Positions 44,405-49,306 of a stretch of DNA of 49,306 bases are shown here, one piece after another. The translations under genes and the position numbers were made by a program. The notes under the pieces were generated by a model. The model was not told the origin of the DNA, did no database searches, and saw nothing but the letters and a program-made list of their open reading frames with translations. Source of the stretch: Burkholderiales bacterium (lineage in GTDB: Bacteria > Pseudomonadota > Gammaproteobacteria > Burkholderiales > SG8-39); NCBI GenBank assembly GCA_017880775.1, contig JADGRQ010000006.1, positions 152,047-201,352 of the forward strand. The letters run 5' to 3'. Within the stretch, counting starts at the first letter, position 1; each line of letters opens with the position of its first letter.

Positions 44405-45009
44405 TCGAGTTCTTCTTCGACTGTTCGAGCCCCTGGACCTATCTGGGGTTTCACAACATCCAGCCGCTCGCGGCCGAACTGGGCGTGACGATCCGCTGGC
44501 AGCCGATCCTCGTGGGTGGCGTCTTCAACAGCGTGAATCCCAGCGTGTACGCATCGCGCGACAACCCGGTGCCGGCCAAACAGAAATACCTGTCGAAGGA
44601 CCTGCAGGACTGGGCGCGGCATACCGGGCTGCGCATCGTGTTTCCACCCACAGTGTTTCCTGTCAACAGCGTCAAGGCGATGCGCGGCTGCGTGCTGCTC
44701 GAGCCGCTGGGCAAGCTGGTGCCGTTTGCGGCGGCGGTGTTCGAAGCCTACTGGGGGCGCGACGAAGACGTGTCGCAGGACAGCGTGCTGGCGCAGGCCT
44801 GCCAACAGGCGGGCGTGGATGCGGATGCGTTCTTCGCCGGCATCGCGCGGCCTGCGATCAAGGCGCAATTGAAAGCCAATACCGACGAGTTGATCCGGCG
44901 TGGCGGCTTCGGCTCGCCGACGATGTTCGTCAACGGTGACGACATGTACTTCGGCAATGACCGCCTGCCGCTGGTGCGCGAGGCGGTGATGCGAAGGAAC
45001 GGCCGCTAA
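44401..45009 (+). CDS. 2-hydroxychromene-2-carboxylate isomerase (DsbA/GST-kappa family)
   Basis: Glutathione-dependent isomerase of the GST-kappa/DsbA fold, which in naphthalene catabolism converts 2-hydroxychromene-2-carboxylate to the benzalpyruvate. The 202 residues start with MIEFFFDCSSPWTYLGFHNI, with the catalytic Ser of the SSPW motif in place of the DsbA CxxC. NPVPAKQKYLSKDLQDWARH and the C-terminal GGFGSPTMFVNGDDMYFGND are standard. ATG 44401 overlaps the GST stop codon. No other naphthalene genes are in the window, so a detoxification or related aromatic role is equally possible. Confidence 0.92.
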   Translation: MIEFFFDCSSPWTYLGFHNIQPLAAELGVTIRWQPILVGGVFNSVNPSVYASRDNPVPAKQKYLSKDLQDWARHTGLRIVFPPTVFPVNSVKAMRGCVLLEPLGKLVPFAAAVFEAYWGRDEDVSQDSVLAQACQQAGVDADAFFAGIARPAIKAQLKANTDELIRRGGFGSPTMFVNGDDMYFGNDRLPLVREAVMRRNGR

Positions 45010-46829
45010 GCTACGCGTGGCTTGTATAGCCCCTCGATCTCGCTCGCGTAGCGCGCCATCAGGTTGTTGCGCTTCAACTTCAGCGCCGGCGTCATCAGCT
45101 CGTTCTCGATCGTCCATGGCTCCAGCGTGAGCCATGCCTGGCGCGGAACGGCGTAGCGCGGGAAATTCCGGGTCAGCTGCTCGATGCGCCGCTGCACCGC
45201 CTCGCGCACCGGCGCCGCCGTCAGGCTCTTCGCGTCGGCGGAATCGACTTTCAAGCTCGCGGCCAGCTTGCGCCACTCCCCGCGGTTCAACAGCAAGACT
45301 GCGGCAATGAAAGGGTGGTTCTCGCCCGCCACGAACGCCTGCTCGAAAAGGTTGTCCGAGGTGATCGCGAGCTCCAGGTCGGCGGGCGCGATCTTTTCGC
45401 CGGTGGAGGTGACGATGATCTCCTTGATCCGGCCCATGATGCGAATTCGGCCGCCCTCGATCACGGCCTGGTCGCCGCTTTTCAGCCAGCCGTCGGCCGT
45501 CATCGCGTGCGCGGTGTCCTCCGGCCGTTTCCAGTATCCCTTCATCACGCTCGGGCCACGCACCTGCAGTTCCCGGTCCTCGGCGATCCGCACTTCGACG
45601 TTCTCCAGCATGCGGCCTACGGTAGACGGATCGTTGTCGTCCAGCCCATTCACTGCGACGACGGGCGACGCCTCCGTCATGCCGAAGCCCTGCAGCAGCG
45701 GCAGGCCGAGGCCGAGGAAGCAGCGCGCGATTACCTGCGAGAGCGGCGCACCGCCGCTGATTGCAACGCGCACGCGCCCGCCGAATTGCGCCAGCAGCGG
45801 CCGCGCTACCGCGCGCTGCAACAGCGGCCACACCAAGTGGTCGAATGCCGCCCAGGCACTCGATTCGCAGGGCAGCTTCTGTTCGCGGCAAAAGCGCCGC
45901 CAGCCGACCGCCTGCGCCCAGTCGAAGAGCTGTGCCTTGACGCGGGATCTCGACAGCAGTTCCTGCAGCTTGCCGTAGATGCGTTCGTAGATGCGCGGAA
46001 CCGAGATCAGCACCGTCGGCCGCACGGTTTTCAGGTCTTCGCCCAACTGAGCGATCGAGCGCGCGTACGCGACGCAGCATCCGACGGCGATCGGCAGGTA
46101 GTAGCCCGCCGTGCGTTCAAACGTGTGCGACAACGGCAGAAACGACAGGAACACATCGTCCATTCCCGCCGACACGCGCGCCAGGGTCGACCTCACGTTC
46201 GAGACCACGTTCGCGTGCGTCAGCATCACGCCCTTGGGATGGCCGGTGGTGCCGGAGGTGTAAACGATCGCGGCCAGATCGCCTGGTTCGGGCGGCTTCA
46301 CTTCAGAACTCGAACCCCCGCCCGCCAGCCAGTCGGCCAGCGGCGTCACGGGGATCGGACTTGCGCCGCGATCCAATTGCGCATCGTCGCCGGCAACCAC
46401 CACCTGCCTGAGCGCCGGAAGCTTCGCGCCGGTGGACAGAATGCTGCTCCACTGCCGGCCGGATGCGATGAGCAGCAGCGACGCCTCGGAATCCGCGACG
46501 ATGTAGGCCATGCTCCCCGGATTGTCGATCGAGTGCAGAGGCACCGGCACCAGGGCGAGCGCGAGCGCGGCCTGATCGATGCAGACTGCGTCGAGTCCAT
46601 TGGGCAGCAATATCGCCACGCGAGCTCCGCGCTGCAGCTGCATGCCGCTGAGCGCGGCCTGCCATTGCGCGACGCGAATCCCCGCCCGGGCCCAGCTCAT
46701 GCTCACCCATTTGCCAGTGTTCGCATCGAACTGCCGGTACGCCTCGGCATCCGGGCTGCGCGCGACGCGCCAGGCGAACAGGCCGGACAACGTATGCACC
46801 ACTGCGAGTTCGGCGAGGTCGGGCCTCAT
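45006..46829 (-). CDS. Long-chain fatty-acid-CoA ligase (FadD15-like)
   Basis: Activates fatty acids to acyl-CoA through an acyl-AMP. The 607 residues from ATG 46829 show the AMP-binding motif AAIVYTSGTTGHPKGVMLTH, LPLSHTFERTAGYYLPIAVG, GFGMTEASPVVAVNG and the hinge/C-terminal IRIMGRIKEIIVTSTGEKIA (conserved Gly-Arg and Lys). The open frame upstream to 47162 overlaps the small winged-helix gene and is not coding. Its stop codon overlaps that of the isomerase (CTAA at 45006-45009). Long-chain ligases of this type often lie near lipid genes, but here the desaturase locus is 12 kb away. Confidence 0.93.
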   Translation of the reverse strand: MRPDLAELAVVHTLSGLFAWRVARSPDAEAYRQFDANTGKWVSMSWARAGIRVAQWQAALSGMQLQRGARVAILLPNGLDAVCIDQAALALALVPVPLHSIDNPGSMAYIVADSEASLLLIASGRQWSSILSTGAKLPALRQVVVAGDDAQLDRGASPIPVTPLADWLAGGGSSSEVKPPEPGDLAAIVYTSGTTGHPKGVMLTHANVVSNVRSTLARVSAGMDDVFLSFLPLSHTFERTAGYYLPIAVGCCVAYARSIAQLGEDLKTVRPTVLISVPRIYERIYGKLQELLSRSRVKAQLFDWAQAVGWRRFCREQKLPCESSAWAAFDHLVWPLLQRAVARPLLAQFGGRVRVAISGGAPLSQVIARCFLGLGLPLLQGFGMTEASPVVAVNGLDDNDPSTVGRMLENVEVRIAEDRELQVRGPSVMKGYWKRPEDTAHAMTADGWLKSGDQAVIEGGRIRIMGRIKEIIVTSTGEKIAPADLELAITSDNLFEQAFVAGENHPFIAAVLLLNRGEWRKLAASLKVDSADAKSLTAAPVREAVQRRIEQLTRNFPRYAVPRQAWLTLEPWTIENELMTPALKLKRNNLMARYASEIEGLYKPRVA

Positions 46830-46870
46830 GGGTGCGGACCGGCTTCTGGCAACGTAATGAGGTTGCTTCG

Positions 46871-47146
46871 CTATTCCGGGTCCCGGTCGCCGACCCTGCC
46901 GCGCACCTGCGCTTTTGATTTCCTGCCCGGGGCTGGAGGCGGAATATATCCCGCAGCGCGGTAGAGCATCCCGTCGCTCTTCTTTCCAGCATTGAACCGA
47001 ACCACGTGGCACGTGATGACCTCCCCCATGGCTGACAGGTCGGACACGCCGCGGCGCACGTTTGAAAGCGACATTCCCGTCCCCGCAGCGATCTCCGAGT
47101 CGAGCTGCTCGCCATGTTCTTTCAGGTACTTTAGGATTTCGTGCAA
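46871..47146 (-). CDS. Small winged-helix-like protein, copy 2
   Basis: A 91-residue paralog of the protein at 7985-8230: EILKYLKEHGEQLDSEIAAG, VRRGVSDLSAMGEVITC and PPPAPGRKSKAQVRGR align almost without gaps. About 53 of 80 aligned residues are identical. The start is TTG 47146, with GAGGAG 8 bases upstream exactly as in copy 1. It carries a longer basic tail ending GDRDPE. The predicted helix-turn-helix is the same. It lies 41 bases before the acyl-CoA ligase on the same strand, so it could be its cotranscribed regulator. Confidence 0.75.
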   Translation of the reverse strand: MHEILKYLKEHGEQLDSEIAAGTGMSLSNVRRGVSDLSAMGEVITCHVVRFNAGKKSDGMLYRAAGYIPPPAPGRKSKAQVRGRVGDRDPE

Positions 47147-47282
47147 CTAGATTGCTCCTCATCGTCGCGAGCAGGGCGGCCTTCCGGGGAGCGCAGCGCC
47201 GGGGAATGGTCTGGCCACCCGCAGGCAGAGTTTACGCGAAACGCTCAGGGTGCGGGGGCGGCGCCTCCTCCGTCCAGGACGA

Positions 47283-47675
47283 CTAGGCGCTCATGCCTCC
47301 ATCCACCATCAGGGTCGTGCCGGTGGTGAATCTGCTTTGCGCGGAGGCGAGAAACAGCACCGCTCGCGCGATTTCTCCCTCGCTCGCGTGCCGTCGCAGC
47401 GGAATGATCTGGTCGAAGAACTCGGTGGCGTTGCGCCCCAGGACCTTGCTCAGCCGACCTTCGATTTCATGCTGGAACGCGTTGTCGACCGGCCCAGGAT
47501 GAATCGTGTTCACCCGGATATTGCGTGCGGCCGCCTCCTTCGCGACCGATCGCATCAGCCCGATCTGCGCGTGCTTGGCTGTGACATACGCGCAGACGCC
47601 CGGGTCGCCGCGCACGCCGACGATGCTGGAAGTGATGATCACGCTGCCGCCGTCGAACAGTTCGCGCAGTCGCTG
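47283..47675 (-). pseudogene. Short-chain dehydrogenase, 3' fragment
   Basis: C-terminal half of a classical SDR. GGSVIITSSIVGVRGDPGVC carries the catalytic Ser. AYVTAKHAQIGLMRSVAKEA carries the Tyr-x-x-x-Lys pair. The ending TTGTTLMVDGGMSA is the standard SDR C-terminus. The N-terminal Rossmann half with the GxxxGxG motif is missing: upstream the frame stays open by chance but becomes the antisense of an alkyl-sulfatase gene. The last convincing SDR residues are around RELFDGGSV (near 47665). The right boundary is approximate. Confidence 0.8.
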
Positions 47676-49306
47676 AACCTTTCCGATCAGCAGGATTTCG
47701 AGGACGCGAAGCGCGGGCTGATTGCGCGTCCCAGCGGGAAGATCCTCCGCGCCGACGGCTCGGTGCTGATCGACTTCGACGGCTTCGGATTCATTGACGG
47801 CAAGGCGCCGCCGACAGTCAACCCCAGCCTCTGGCGCCACGCGGCGCTGAACGCCCAAATCGGCCTGTTCAAGGTGACCGATGGCATCTACCAGCTGCGC
47901 GGCTTCGACATCGCCAACATGGACTTGATCGAGGGTAAGACGGGCTGGATCGTGGTAGATCCGCTGACCGCCCGGGAAAGCGCTGCGGCCGCCATTGCTT
48001 TTGTCCGCAAGAACTTGGGCGACAAGCCCGTCTCGGCGATCATTTTCACCCACAGCCACATTGATCATTTCGGCGGCGTCCTGGGCGTGATCTCGGCCAA
48101 GGAAGCGGCTGAGCGCAAGATTGCGATTGTCGCGCCGGCAGGTTTCATGGAGGAAGCCACGAGCGAGAACGTCTTGGTGGGCCCCGTCATGGGTCGCCGC
48201 TCGGCGTACCAGTTCGGCAAGGACCTTGAACGCTCGCCCAAGGGCATGGTCGATACCGGGCTCGGCAAGGGTGTGGCCTACGGAACCTTCGGCATTCTGA
48301 AGCCGACCCAGATCGTCTCGCAGCCGACGCAGGAGATGAGTCTCGACGGCGTGCGCTTCGTGTTCCACAACGTTCCGGGCTCGGAAGCCCCGGCCGAGAT
48401 GACCTTTGTGCTGCCGGAGAAGAAGGCCTTCTGCGGCGCCGAGATAGTCGTGCAGACCATGCACAACCTGCTGCCTCTGCGCGGCTCCAAGGTGCGCGAT
48501 GCCCTGCGCTGGGCCAACTATCTGGACCAGGCTCTCGAGTACAGCGCGGATGCGGAGGTTCTTTTCTCGCAGCACACCTGGCCCGTCTGGGGCCACGCCC
48601 GCATCGCCGAGATGATCGCCAAGCACCGCGACACGTATCGGTATATCCACGATCAGACTGTGCGCCTCATGAATGCCGGCTATACGCCCTACGAAATCGC
48701 CGACAAGGTCAAGCTGCCCAAGTCGCTGCAGACCTACCTCAGCGACCGCGGCTACTATGGCGACGTGCGCCACAACGTCAAGGCGGTCTACGACTTTTAC
48801 CTGGGCTTTTACGACGGCAACGCGGCGAACCTTGATCCGCTTCCGCCCGAGGAATCGGCCAAGCGCTATGTCGAGTTGTCCGGCGGTGCCGACAAAGCCG
48901 TCGCGGCGGCACAGACCGCCTTCGACAAGGGCGACTACCGCTGGACGGCGGAATTGCTGAACCACGTCGAATTCGCCCAGGGCAACAACCGGGCCGCCAA
49001 AGAATTGCTCGCCCGAACCTACGAACAGATGGGCTACATGGCGGAATCGGCGACCTGGCGCAATGCGTATCTCACAGGCGCCGCCGAGTTGCGCGAGGGC
49101 CCACCGAAGAAGGGCGTTGATCGAAGCTCCTTTCTCGAATTGCTGGCGCAGACCCCGATCGAACGCTTCCTGGAAGCCATGGCCGCCGGCCTCGATGGAC
49201 CGGCCGCCGAGGGCAAGGATTTCAAGGTCAATCTGGTGCTGTCGGATACCGGGGAATCATTCGTGCTCTGGATCGAGAACGCGGTCCTGCATTACAGGAA
49301 GGCCGC
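47667..49306 (+). CDS. Alkyl sulfatase (metallo-beta-lactamase fold), 5'-truncated and running off the window
   Basis: An SdsA/BDS1-type sulfatase that hydrolyses primary or secondary alkyl sulfates such as dodecyl sulfate. Homology begins near NLSDQQDFEDAKRGLIA (47676 on), a stretch normally found about 50-80 residues into the protein; no start codon or signal peptide is visible. The zinc site THSHIDHFGGVLGVISAKEA and EAPAEMTFVLPEKKAFCGAE are intact. HNLLPLRGSKVRDALRWANY marks the catalytic-domain end and dimerisation region. The C-terminal SCP2-like domain starts near KGDYRWTAELLNHVEFAQGN and is cut by the window end. The 5' end abuts the truncated SDR gene on the other strand. The left boundary is approximate. 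Confidence 0.88.

Overview
The window is a high-GC, gene-dense stretch of bacterial chromosome. A Bug/TctC-type solute-binding protein, a c4-like cytochrome, a tripartite-style RND pump, YaeQ, a giant NdvB and many small redox enzymes together suggest a soil or freshwater betaproteobacterium (Burkholderiales-like). This is inferred from gene content; there is no rRNA gene. I saw no tRNA, CRISPR array, transposase or integrase. No gap between genes exceeds about 300 bases.

Layout. 0-5.3 kb: a partial flavin monooxygenase, a cupredoxin, a Spy/CpxP-like periplasmic protein, a large FecR/DUF6600 proline-rich envelope protein and a small lipoprotein. 5.4-8.3 kb: asnS, an esterase, and a small winged-helix-like protein followed by a clear terminator. 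8.5-12.7 kb (minus): msrB, then tctC and a two-subunit molybdenum hydroxylase that overlap or nearly touch. 12.9-16.8 kb: a damaged PQQ-alcohol oxidation cluster with a 5'-truncated quinoprotein carrying a lanthanide-type Asp-Phe-Asp site, two cytochromes c, a frameshifted binding protein and an N-terminally truncated beta-propeller. 16.8-26.8 kb: pfkA and a ~2,919-residue cyclic beta-1,2-glucan synthetase. 26.6-28.3 kb: a 37-residue ORF, yaeQ, a small RHH-like protein and a methyltransferase.

28.6-32.9 kb holds a possible lipid-modification locus: a cyclopropane-fatty-acid-synthase-like methyltransferase overlapping a geranylgeranyl-reductase-family flavoprotein, then folE, facing a membrane desaturase. 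33.0-38.7 kb: a GST, then a CsoR/FrmR-family repressor divergent from a DUF2892 membrane protein and an RND efflux pair. A perfect inverted repeat sits exactly between the -35 and -10 boxes of that promoter. 38.7-45.0 kb: an orphan xanthine-dehydrogenase-type large subunit, an SDR lacking the catalytic Tyr, a small membrane protein, cardiolipin synthase, and an overlapping GST / chromene-carboxylate isomerase pair. 45.0-49.3 kb: a long-chain acyl-CoA ligase, a paralog of the small winged-helix protein, an SDR 3' fragment, and a 5'-truncated alkyl sulfatase running off the edge.

Two places (15.92 kb and about 47.66-47.70 kb) join two 5'-truncated genes head to head. They are either real rearrangements or chimeric assembly joins, and should be resolved before the order of genes across them is trusted. 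The most interesting biology is the lipid-modification locus, the FrmR-like switch in front of an efflux operon, and the pair of 66%-identical small regulator-like proteins 39 kb apart.
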